From JAFNAG01 sp964353465 (GTDB lineage Bacteria > Acidobacteriota > UBA6911), in assembly GCA_964353465.1 (NCBI GenBank), contig CAYGWQ010000149.1:1-12583 (forward strand): a DNA stretch of 12,583 bases, given 5' to 3'. This document shows positions 1-6,569 of this stretch, in pieces. Positions within the stretch are counted from its first letter, which is position 1; every line of letters starts with the position of its first letter. The position numbers and the translations under genes were made by a program. The notes under the pieces were generated by a model. That model searched no databases. It was not told the origin of the DNA and worked only from the letters and a program-made list of their open reading frames with translations.

Positions 1-64
1 CCAAGATCGTCCATCCCCGTAAGCCAACAGCCTAGACAGCGAATAGCTCTATCGAATTCAATAT

Positions 65-70
65 TATAAT
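65..70 (+). promoter_or_regulatory. Candidate -10 box of the nucleotidyltransferase gene
   Basis: A perfect TATAAT hexamer ends 8 bases before the ATG at 79, so transcription would begin at or within a few bases of the start codon and the mRNA would be leaderless. No Shine-Dalgarno-like sequence lies between the box and the ATG (the bases are TCACACCC), which agrees with that reading. No convincing -35 hexamer is present 16-18 bases upstream. Confidence 0.45.
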
Positions 71-78
71 TCACACCC

Positions 79-408
79 ATGGAAACTGGAGATCTGGGTC
101 AGGAAAACATACTTCAAGAGATTGCGCGGCGCTTGGTCGCGAAGTTTGCGCCCCATAAAATTTTACTCTACGGATCCCGGGCGAACGGAAGTGCACGGAA
201 GGACAGCGATTACGATTTGCTGATTGTGCGGCGTGACGAAGATACTCCACCCGAGCGCGCCGCCACCGTACGCCAGGCACTTTTGGACTTGGGAGCCCCC
301 ATCGACATCGCGGTCGTAACACCCCAGGAATATGAACGGTTGCGAACCAGGCGCGTGCACATTGTGGCTGTTGCTGATCGAGAGGGGAGAGTCCTGAATG
401 CGGCGTAG
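79..408 (+). CDS. MNT-type nucleotidyltransferase domain protein (minimal nucleotidyltransferase / antitoxin-like)
   Basis: This 109-residue protein is a stand-alone minimal nucleotidyltransferase of the DNA polymerase beta superfamily. The signature is complete: GSRANG at residues 32-37, then SDYDLL at 43-48, giving metal-ligand candidates D44 and D46, and a third acidic residue D76 in PIDIAVV. Its length is usual for MNT proteins. Family members normally pair with a HEPN-domain protein in a two-gene toxin-antitoxin module, where the MNT partner can act by nucleotidylating the HEPN RNase. The stop overlaps by 11 bases an ATG at 398 in another frame, the usual MNT/HEPN geometry, but the reading frame from that ATG (to 664) gives no recognisable HEPN protein and runs into hairpins and the antisense ompA-like gene. 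The active site looks intact, so activity is plausible, but target and role are unknown. The first ATG is the only reasonable start. Confidence 0.85.
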   Translation: METGDLGQENILQEIARRLVAKFAPHKILLYGSRANGSARKDSDYDLLIVRRDEDTPPERAATVRQALLDLGAPIDIAVVTPQEYERLRTRRVHIVAVADREGRVLNAA

Positions 409-465
409 CCACCCGGATCTCAGAAAGTCTGTGGAATTTCACCTGCAGGCGTTTCCGGTTCAGCG

Positions 466-507
466 CCGCAGCTGGGACTGCCCAGCAGCAGTCCCAGCCT
501 TATGCGG
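466..507. repeat. Inverted repeat / stem-loop with 11-bp perfect stem
   Basis: GCTGGGACTGC at 471-481 and its exact reverse complement at 488-498 flank a 6-base loop. An outer 5-bp arm, CCGCA at 466-470 pairing with TGCGG at 503-507, extends the stem past a 4-base bulge. There is no T-run on either strand, so it is not a classic intrinsic terminator. It lies 3' of both the nucleotidyltransferase gene and the convergent lipoprotein gene and could stabilise or trim 3' ends. Confidence 0.6.
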
Positions 508-523
508 TATGTTCTGGCGCACG

Positions 524-560
524 TTCCCGGGAATCCGGCGAGAGCCGGAGTGCCGGGTTT
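524..560 (+). repeat. GNRA-capped stem-loop between convergent genes
   Basis: TCCGGC at 534-539 pairs with GCCGGA at 544-549 around a GAGA tetraloop. An outer stem CCCGG at 526-530 pairs with CCGGG at 553-557 across a 3x3 internal loop. Three Ts follow on the plus strand, too few for a confident intrinsic terminator. A 10-bp palindrome TTCCCGGGAA occupies 524-533. The position between convergent genes and the tetraloop resemble REP-like intergenic elements. Confidence 0.5.
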
Positions 561-584
561 GGTCAGATGCGCCTGCCGGGCTGT

Positions 585-1793
585 TCAGCGAACGCTCAGC
601 TGAATTTCAACGCGGCGGTTCTCTTTGCGGCCGGCTTCGGTCTTGCTGTCGGCCAGGGTGCTGACACCTGCGTCGGTGGCCGAAAGCCGGTTGGCATCAA
701 TGCCCACGCTCGTCAGGTACGTGATCACAGCCTGGGCTCGTTTCAGGGCCAGGCCCTTGACCCGAGTCTCGCGCCTGGAGCCATCCGTATAACCGGCGAC
801 GGTTGCACGCAACCGGGAGTCGTTTTTCATCTGCACAGCGATGTTGTCGAGAATCGCTTTTGCCACATTGTTGACCCGATCCCTGGCTTCGGGAAAGCCC
901 GGAACGTTGATGCGCTGGCTTACATTCACGGTCATCGTGCATGAGGCTCTGCCGCCGCGCCCGTTGTCGACGGTGGCCGTGACCGTGTAGGTCCCCGCGC
1001 TCAAGCCGGTCCCGTTGAAGGTGGCTTCCTGATTGTTGCCGCTCACGGTGCCGCCGGTCGCGCTCCAGGTGACGGTGGGAGTGGCCCGCTCAGCTGCAGC
1101 CCGGACTCGGAGAGATGCGCTGCCGCCGGTTTCGATATCTGTTGTGGGGGTCAGGCACTCGATCGTAGGTGGCGGAATCGGCCGCTCGCGCACGGTCACG
1201 CTACTCGAGCAGGAGGCTGTGAATTTGCCGGTGTTGACCGTCGCCGCGATGGTATAGGCCCCCGGCTGACGGCCCTGTGAGCCAAAAGTAAAGGTAGGGC
1301 TGCTTGCTGCCTGCTGCTGGCCGTTGAGCGTCCACGAATAGGTCAGCGGGGAGCCGTCCGGACTGTTGCCCTTAGCGCTGACCGTCGCGCTCTCGCCCTC
1401 CATGATCGAATTCGGCGTCACGCTGCAGGAGACCGTCGGCGGCAGGTACTTTTTGTTCACGGTAATCTCGGATTCGCATACCACATCAGCCGTTTTCTTG
1501 TGATTATCCGCAACCGTAACCTTGACGGTGTACTTTCCAGGGGCGACACCGGTAGCATCGAATGTGGCGGTATCGCCTGTTCCGGTTACTTTCCCCCCGT
1601 TCGAAGTCCAGGCATACGAAGTGACCTTCGTGCGTTTGGGAACCACGACATTAGCGCGCGCGGTTGCCTTTTCGTCCTGAATGATCTGCTGTGGCGAGAC
1701 AACGCAGGTCACGGTGGGAGGCCTTTTTGCACATCCCACGATGAGCAAGATCACGAGGGTTGCTGCAACAAAAAGTGCATGTCTATTTCTCAT
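585..1793 (-). CDS. OmpA-family lipoprotein with three Ig/PKD-like domains
   Basis: This 402-residue protein is predicted to be an outer-membrane lipoprotein that ties the envelope to peptidoglycan. A signal peptide ends in a lipobox (LIVG-C, lipidated Cys21). Three tandem Ig/PKD-like beta-sandwich repeats follow at about residues 26-113, 119-202 and 208-292, each starting with a PPT(V/I)xC-type strand and ending before a (T/S)VxV strand. Each contains exactly two cysteines, C30/C106, C123/C195 and C213/C285, likely one disulfide per domain. The C-terminal domain (about 296-402) is OmpA-like: TDG at 336-338 and KRAQAV at 351-356 place D337 and R352 where family members bind diaminopimelate, and GRKENRRVEI at 388-397 is the family end motif. 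The usual FDFDKS-type first strand is replaced by NVPGFPEARDRVNN, as in related acidobacterial proteins. A GGAG lies 10 bases before the ATG. Peptidoglycan binding is inferred from the family. Confidence 0.9.
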   Translation of the reverse strand: MRNRHALFVAATLVILLIVGCAKRPPTVTCVVSPQQIIQDEKATARANVVVPKRTKVTSYAWTSNGGKVTGTGDTATFDATGVAPGKYTVKVTVADNHKKTADVVCESEITVNKKYLPPTVSCSVTPNSIMEGESATVSAKGNSPDGSPLTYSWTLNGQQQAASSPTFTFGSQGRQPGAYTIAATVNTGKFTASCSSSVTVRERPIPPPTIECLTPTTDIETGGSASLRVRAAAERATPTVTWSATGGTVSGNNQEATFNGTGLSAGTYTVTATVDNGRGGRASCTMTVNVSQRINVPGFPEARDRVNNVAKAILDNIAVQMKNDSRLRATVAGYTDGSRRETRVKGLALKRAQAVITYLTSVGIDANRLSATDAGVSTLADSKTEAGRKENRRVEIQLSVR

Positions 1794-1946
1794 GGTCCAT
1801 TATCTCCGAAATGTCAGCCGTTCGACTGCATCCAGGCTGGATTCATCTGATGGCTTCTTCTGCAGTCAGAGAACTCGATCTCTAATCCCGGCGTTCATTA
1901 TGCAAATACCGAATGAGACTCAGCCGCTCCTTCTTCCAATTGCTTC

Positions 1947-1975
1947 ACTATAGCACTCAAAAACTCAATTATCAA
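1947..1975 (-). promoter_or_regulatory. Sigma70-type promoter of the OmpA lipoprotein gene
   Basis: On the minus strand TTGATA (1970-1975) is followed after exactly 17 bases by TATAGT (1947-1952), preceded by TG one base upstream (extended -10). This is the best promoter match in the window. It predicts a start near 1940 and a leader of about 147 bases before the ATG at 1793. The -35 box lies only 28 bases beyond the stop codon of the upstream GH116 gene, so the lipoprotein gene can be expressed independently of it. Confidence 0.65.
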
Positions 1976-2002
1976 ATCAGGCCACGATGCCGGTTTCGAG
2001 AA

Positions 2003-4588
2003 TCACTTGCTTGCGGCAGCCTGCCGAGTTCGAATCTCGCGGATGTCGACCTTACCGGAGGCTGTGTGGAAGAACGGTTTCCCCTCCTTGACGCCGACGG
2101 TCCCGTAGCCGGTCGCAGTTGCAAGGAAGCTGCGGAAATCACCCTTGATGTTGGGTTCGAGGTACAGCACTTTCTCAACGGCGTCATAACGCGCGCCTGT
2201 CATGCCCTGCAAGAGTGCGTACGAAGACATGGCGCGGGCATACCAGTGGCCGCATTCGTACTCATTAAATGGATTACGCCGCCGGCCGTCGTAGCGATCG
2301 CGGCAGGTGCGCACAATATCGAGTCCCTCCTGAACCATTCCCAATGCCATCAAATGCGACGCAACCTGGTACTCGATTCCGGTCCATACTTCGTTCGAGT
2401 AGACGAACGGCAGGGATAAGGCGCCGCCCTTGGGCCAGGTACACAACAACAGTCCCCCTTCCGCCCCGCAGGCATAGGAAGGCCGTTGCGGATTGGCATG
2501 TTGGGCCAGGTCTTTTTTCAGATTGTACCGATGGACTGCCCTAAGGTGACTGGCGACCTTGTTGCGGTCGAGCACCTCTCCCACGCCGCAAACCAGGGCA
2601 AGCCAGGAGCCGAGCACGCCGTCCGACAGGCAGCCGGAGCCGTATTGATACTTGGGTCCCTCTTTTTGAAACAGGGTGATGGCTTCCGGGGAATAGCTGC
2701 CTACCATGCTCTTGTTGTCGAGGGGATTTTGCGCGCGCAGGTTCTGCCACTCGATGCGCTGGATGAAATACTCCCCGCTGTAGAGTTCGGTTTCTGCCAG
2801 CTTTCTCCCTTTGGCGAGGATTTCCTCGTAGATCGGCACGCGGTCCCCGAGCGCCTGAGCCATCACAACGCCTGCCTGCAGCGCACCGAGGTAAAAGCTC
2901 GTGCACATGCCGTCCGGACCCCAGAACTCAATGTCATAGGTGTTGTGGTGGGGTTCCTCCACAACCCCTCTGTGGCGCGGATCCCAGGTGTCGATGCAGT
3001 AATTCAGGCTCTGTTTGACCTTGGGCCAGAGACGGCGCAGCCACTCGGTGTCGCCGCCGATGCGCCAGTCGCGGAAAGCCTTCATGATTCCACCGAGCTG
3101 TCCGTCGGCGGCGGCGTAAAAGTCATGTTCCACGATTCGGATCGGCAAGGCACTGCGAAATGTCTGGTGTCCGGCTTCGTTCTGAGAGGGACCGAACTCC
3201 GTTTCCCGCAGGGTGCGTTCCAGCGAAGGGAAGAGATGAGGAATGGCCTGGGCGTAGTTCCAAACGTGGGTGCAGGAACCATGGCAACAGCCGGCGTTAT
3301 CGGAGCAGCCCTCCCAGGCCCAGAGCCTGCCGTCGCTCTGCCGGAGCACCGTTGGTGACTTGAGGATGGTCAAATTCGCCGCGACCGCTTCAATGACCTC
3401 CGGAGGCAGAGTCGAGTCATAGAAGCAGTCGCTGAACTGTTTGGATTTTTGACGCAGCTCCTCGTAGTGGTCCTTCCAATAGGCGGTTACCTCCTGGATC
3501 CCGGTGAATCGGCCCGCATACCAGGGCTGATAGTTCGTGGCAGTTTGGCCCGCCGCAGATCCTGCCCCTGCGGGGTCTTTCCCCATACGCAAATTTGTGC
3601 GCCCGACATACCATGCCAGACGTAGACAGATGGTTTTGGCGCTACCGGACCGGAGCTGAAAGGGAACAAAAACGCTGGCGCCCGGCGTTGCATCCCCGTC
3701 CTTGACTGGAGGTCGCTCGTAACAGGCTCCCTCCTCGATATCTCGCCAGGCCATCGTGAGTGCGTCCCACCAGCCGCCTCGGAACCAGGCATGGTTTACC
3801 TTTGCCTCCGTTTCGTCCACCGTGGCGGAGAAGGCGCCCTCCTCATGCGGACGGTCCTGCGGGCCGCTCCCCCACAAGGCAAAGCCGCCCGGGATGGCGC
3901 GGACGGCCTGGGGATTACGCCCGACCGCCAGGAAATTCTTGGCATTGAATGAAAACACGGCACGCAGGGTTTCGGCGGACCGGTTGACAAACCGATACTC
4001 GAGGGCAGCGGCGGGAAGGGAAGAATTGTCGGCATCGCCCGGTTCGAAAGGGCTCCAACCGGTAATCTCCACCGAAAGACCGACCTGGCTATCCTCGAGC
4101 GTTACAGTCGCGAAGGGATAGCGGGCGCGGAAGGACGCGGCAGCAAAACGGGGCAGGCCAAAGGAGGTTCCCGCTGCTCCGTTTCCGGATGCCGGAGCGC
4201 CGAAGATCTTCCACGCAGGCACCGGTCCCTCCAGCACCCGTGCGATCCTGGCGGCGCCGTGGATAGAAATGGCGGCGAAGGTACAGGGCTCGTTAAATAC
4301 CTCCGGCCGGTTTCGGAGTGAGAAGTGGGAGAGGGCCCCAGTGCCCTCGAGGCAGATCATGCCGGCGCCGATTCCTCCCAGCGGGAATGCGATGCGATTG
4401 AGATAGTTCCCGGTGTATGTACCGTTGTAGGACCGGCCGACTCGTCCCGCCGCGCCGCTTCGAGTGCGCGCTCGCCCGGGCGCGGCTGACCCGGAGGCCA
4501 TCGTTCCAATGGCACCCACGGATGCGGCCGATGTTTTCAGGAATTCACGTCGTGGGATCCTCGATCTCCTCCTCGCTTTCCGTGCCAT
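2003..4588 (-). CDS. Tat-exported GH116 family glycosidase (GBA2-like beta-glucosidase/beta-glycosidase)
   Basis: This 861-residue protein belongs to glycoside hydrolase family 116, retaining enzymes that include bile-acid beta-glucosidase GBA2 and bacterial beta-glucosidases and xylosidases. A twin-arginine signal, RIPRREFLK at residues 10-18 with a small hydrophobic stretch after it, predicts export in folded form. The N-terminal beta-sandwich domain (about 60-370) opens with RIAFPLGGIGAGM. The alpha/alpha-barrel catalytic domain (about 390-830) contains RLWAWEG at 421-427, whose E426 aligns with the family nucleophile, CTHVWNYAQA at 439-448, and HNTYDIEFWG at 548-557, whose D552 aligns with the acid/base. 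EVWTGIEYQVA (733-743) and NEYECGHWYARAM (775-787) are further conserved blocks. The length is normal and the frame intact. Substrate cannot be read from sequence. GGGAG lies upstream of the ATG at good spacing. It is separated from neighbours by gaps and seems to be a single gene. Confidence 0.9.
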   Translation of the reverse strand: MARKARRRSRIPRREFLKTSAASVGAIGTMASGSAAPGRARTRSGAAGRVGRSYNGTYTGNYLNRIAFPLGGIGAGMICLEGTGALSHFSLRNRPEVFNEPCTFAAISIHGAARIARVLEGPVPAWKIFGAPASGNGAAGTSFGLPRFAAASFRARYPFATVTLEDSQVGLSVEITGWSPFEPGDADNSSLPAAALEYRFVNRSAETLRAVFSFNAKNFLAVGRNPQAVRAIPGGFALWGSGPQDRPHEEGAFSATVDETEAKVNHAWFRGGWWDALTMAWRDIEEGACYERPPVKDGDATPGASVFVPFQLRSGSAKTICLRLAWYVGRTNLRMGKDPAGAGSAAGQTATNYQPWYAGRFTGIQEVTAYWKDHYEELRQKSKQFSDCFYDSTLPPEVIEAVAANLTILKSPTVLRQSDGRLWAWEGCSDNAGCCHGSCTHVWNYAQAIPHLFPSLERTLRETEFGPSQNEAGHQTFRSALPIRIVEHDFYAAADGQLGGIMKAFRDWRIGGDTEWLRRLWPKVKQSLNYCIDTWDPRHRGVVEEPHHNTYDIEFWGPDGMCTSFYLGALQAGVVMAQALGDRVPIYEEILAKGRKLAETELYSGEYFIQRIEWQNLRAQNPLDNKSMVGSYSPEAITLFQKEGPKYQYGSGCLSDGVLGSWLALVCGVGEVLDRNKVASHLRAVHRYNLKKDLAQHANPQRPSYACGAEGGLLLCTWPKGGALSLPFVYSNEVWTGIEYQVASHLMALGMVQEGLDIVRTCRDRYDGRRRNPFNEYECGHWYARAMSSYALLQGMTGARYDAVEKVLYLEPNIKGDFRSFLATATGYGTVGVKEGKPFFHTASGKVDIREIRTRQAAASK

Positions 4589-4637
4589 AGCCTGCTCCCT
4601 TCTTTACCTGGAAACGGCGCCATCGAATGCTGAAGCC

Positions 4638-4732
4638 TGCCAGTTAATTTCTGTCGCGAAACTTGTGGTCCTGGACGTAGCGCTCGTTGGGTTGATGTCG
4701 AATGTGGGGGCGGGCTTTAGCCCTTGCCCACA
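4638..4732 (-). repeat. Dispersed ~95-bp palindromic repeat, family 1, copy A
   Basis: Read on the minus strand, this unit begins with a GGGCTAAAGCCC-type self-complementary core, continues with a CCCCCACATT tract and a GACATCAA motif, and ends with a TTTCGCGACAGAAA-like motif near 4650. It aligns over its whole length with the unit at 4829-4922 in opposite orientation; in the 27-base core the two differ at one base. It lies 50 bases upstream of the GH116 start codon, so it would be in or near that gene's leader or promoter. Confidence 0.8.
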
Positions 4733-4828
4733 ATGCAACAACCGAGATAAAGCCGATTTCATGAGCGTAATTCATTGGATGTCAAGGGCATGTGTGCGTT
4801 GAGGCATCGATCTCTCATGCATGTGATC

Positions 4829-4922
4829 CGGGCACGGGCTAAAGCCCGCCCCCACATTTGACGTCAATTCAGCCGGCGGCACAGATCGACAATGAGTTTC
4901 GCGATAGAAACCAGTTGCCGGC
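4829..4922 (+). repeat. Dispersed ~95-bp palindromic repeat, family 1, copy B
   Basis: This plus-strand unit has the same order of motifs as copy A: GGGCTAAAGCCC core (4836-4847), CCCCCACATTTG, GACGTCAAT, CAGCCGGC, TTTCGCGATAGAAA (4897-4910) and a terminal TGCCGGC. Copies A and B face each other across about 96 bases. The spacer 4733-4828 and the stretch 4923-5041 show no convincing gene or other signal, so this pair is the main content of the 453-bp intergenic gap 4589-5041. Confidence 0.8.
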
Positions 4923-5041
4923 ATGCATTGTACGCCGCCGTTGCCGTACTCGATCACAATAAAACGAAATCGATCCGTGATGACCTGGTTTCAAGGGTAT
5001 CCACAGATGCCTTGCGAACTTTGCTTTATGAAAGGACTGTG

Positions 5042-6388
5042 TCAGACACGGGCCGGGAACTCTTCCAACCGGTTGGGACGGCCGAGGAGATACCCCTGAC
5101 CTAAGGGAATTCGCATCTTGCGGAGCGCTTCCAGTTCTCTCTCCGTTTCAATCCCTTCGGCGATCACCTGGGCGCCAATCGCTTCGGAGATGTCCTGGAG
5201 TGCTTGCAGCAACACGCGACGGCCTGAGTCTCTGTCCACGGAGCGAACCAGCGAGATGTCCACCTTGATGAAATCGGGAGCGAGCTGCATGACTGCCTCT
5301 AGCCCTGCATACCCCGCGCCCGTGTCATCGAGCGCCACCTTGATCCCGAGGCTACGATAGCGCTCGCGGATGTCGCGGAAAATGCTGAAATTCTTGATGG
5401 ACTCACGCTCGGAGACTTCCAGGACCAGATCCGATGGTTTCACTCCGCACGATTCCAGAGTCTGACGCAGGTGCCGCTCGCTGAAGCCAGGGTCGTGGAT
5501 CGCTGACGGAAGGCAGTTGAGGAAGAGCTTGTGCTCGGATTGAGTATGGGTGCTGTAGCCTTTGAGCGCCGCCTTGCGGCACAGGCAGTCCAACTCGAAT
5601 GCCAGGCCGTGCTCCTCGGCGATCCGGAAAAGCGCCGAAGGCGATTGCCAATTGGTACTGCGCGGGCCGCGGACCAAGGCCTCGTAGCCAAAGACACGGC
5701 CGCTTTGGATGACCACAATCGGCTGATAGAGGCAATGGACCTGCTCTTCAAGCACCAGGCCGAGGAACAGCTGACCGATCTCGCGCTTGCGCAGCCGGGC
5801 GCACAGCTCTGCGTCCATGCGGGCATTCTCAAGGGCGCCCAGCAGCTGGCGGTCCCCGCGCAGACTTGGATTGTGAATGGTGATTGCATGCCCGACAAAA
5901 AAGCCGGCAAGATCCACGCCGTACGGGTAGACAATCCGGTTTGACTGGCCATCGATGTGTTCACTGAGATTCCGGGCTATTCGGGGCAATTCGTGGCTGT
6001 AAAAGCCGCTTTTAGCGCGAGACCGGATGACGATGATGACGACTTCCTCGCTCTGGGATGTGCTTGCGACGACATACTCGTCGGCGGAGAAATGATTACC
6101 CGCAAACTGCTGAACTGCGCCGAACAAGGCGCACGTTACCTTGTCGAAGGCGACCGGCCCATAGCTGCGCTCGATATCCGCCAGCAGGGGCATGCGAACG
6201 ACAAATACCGCGGCTGCGCCGGCAGCTGCAAACGGGTTTTCCAGGGTACGCACCGCATCCGCCAAATCCGCTGCCGTGCTCCAGCGCCCGTTGTGAAGCG
6301 CGAATTGGACTGTCGCCATATCCTGTCCGCCGCTGAAGTCGACCGTGGTAATAATGTTTCCGCTTGCCCTGGATCTCGGCCGGTGCAT
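5042..6388 (-). CDS. EAL-domain cyclic-di-GMP phosphodiesterase with degenerate GGDEF-like N-terminus
   Basis: This protein of up to 448 residues carries a C-terminal EAL domain (about 205-445) that hydrolyses c-di-GMP to pGpG in the cytoplasm. The metal and catalytic residues all appear present: E236 in YEALVR, N291, E324 in LEVSE, D354-D355 in ALDDTGAGY, K375 in DFIKVD, E411 in AEGIE and Q431 in GQGYLLGRP. Loop 6 reads DDTGAGY rather than the common DDFGTGY. Residues about 45-195 resemble a diguanylate cyclase fold in layout, but no GGDEF motif exists (the nearest are SADEY at 101-105 and SEEVV at 113-117), so synthesis of c-di-GMP is not expected and a regulatory role is likelier. No transmembrane segment or response-regulator domain is seen. 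Start is uncertain: M1 at 6388 has no well-placed ribosome site, and M24 at 6319 is an alternative with a weak GGA six bases upstream. Confidence 0.88.
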   Translation of the reverse strand: MHRPRSRASGNIITTVDFSGGQDMATVQFALHNGRWSTAADLADAVRTLENPFAAAGAAAVFVVRMPLLADIERSYGPVAFDKVTCALFGAVQQFAGNHFSADEYVVASTSQSEEVVIIVIRSRAKSGFYSHELPRIARNLSEHIDGQSNRIVYPYGVDLAGFFVGHAITIHNPSLRGDRQLLGALENARMDAELCARLRKREIGQLFLGLVLEEQVHCLYQPIVVIQSGRVFGYEALVRGPRSTNWQSPSALFRIAEEHGLAFELDCLCRKAALKGYSTHTQSEHKLFLNCLPSAIHDPGFSERHLRQTLESCGVKPSDLVLEVSERESIKNFSIFRDIRERYRSLGIKVALDDTGAGYAGLEAVMQLAPDFIKVDISLVRSVDRDSGRRVLLQALQDISEAIGAQVIAEGIETERELEALRKMRIPLGQGYLLGRPNRLEEFPARV

Positions 6389-6445
6389 CCAGAGTGCGAG
6401 CCTGATCCCCCTCGCCGATCGCAGGTCCCGATGCCCCGATCATGC

Positions 6446-6490
6446 TATGCATCACTTTTCGACGTTGCCGGGCAACACTTTATGCATAAA
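6446..6490 (-). promoter_or_regulatory. Candidate operator region: paired ATGCAT dyads around a GTTGCC/GGCAAC dyad
   Basis: TTTATGCATAAA (6479-6490) is a perfect 12-bp palindrome. A second ATGCAT site sits at 6447-6452, 35 bases away centre to centre, and between them GTTGCC-G-GGCAAC (6464-6476) is another dyad. The cluster lies 58-102 bases upstream of the EAL gene's first ATG, in a 181-bp gap that otherwise shows nothing. Spaced dyads of this sort can bind dimeric repressors; no specific regulator is recognised. Confidence 0.3.
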
Positions 6491-6569
6491 CAGATACCGG
6501 CCGGGAGTCTCAGTCCTGGTGCAGTGTCTCGTTTGCCCTTCCGGCGGGTGCCCGGCTGGCGTGAGCGGC

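Noticed and set aside
471..498. Intrinsic transcription terminator
   Set aside because: Strong stem but no T-run on either strand after it.
398..664. Open frame overlapping the nucleotidyltransferase stop, a possible HEPN partner
   Set aside because: The 88-residue translation is rich in Cys, Arg and Pro, runs through two hairpins and into the antisense OmpA gene, and shows no HEPN Rx4-6H motif or helical pattern.
2486..3358. Long plus-strand open frame (290 codons) inside the GH116 gene
   Set aside because: Antisense to a fully conserved glycosidase domain; no recognisable protein features. A GC-rich shadow frame.
4464..5104. Several short open frames across the 4589-5041 gap, including translations reading NVGAGFSPCP
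   Set aside because: They are translations of the family-1 repeat copies and have no ribosome sites; such peptides are a known artefact of palindromic repeats.
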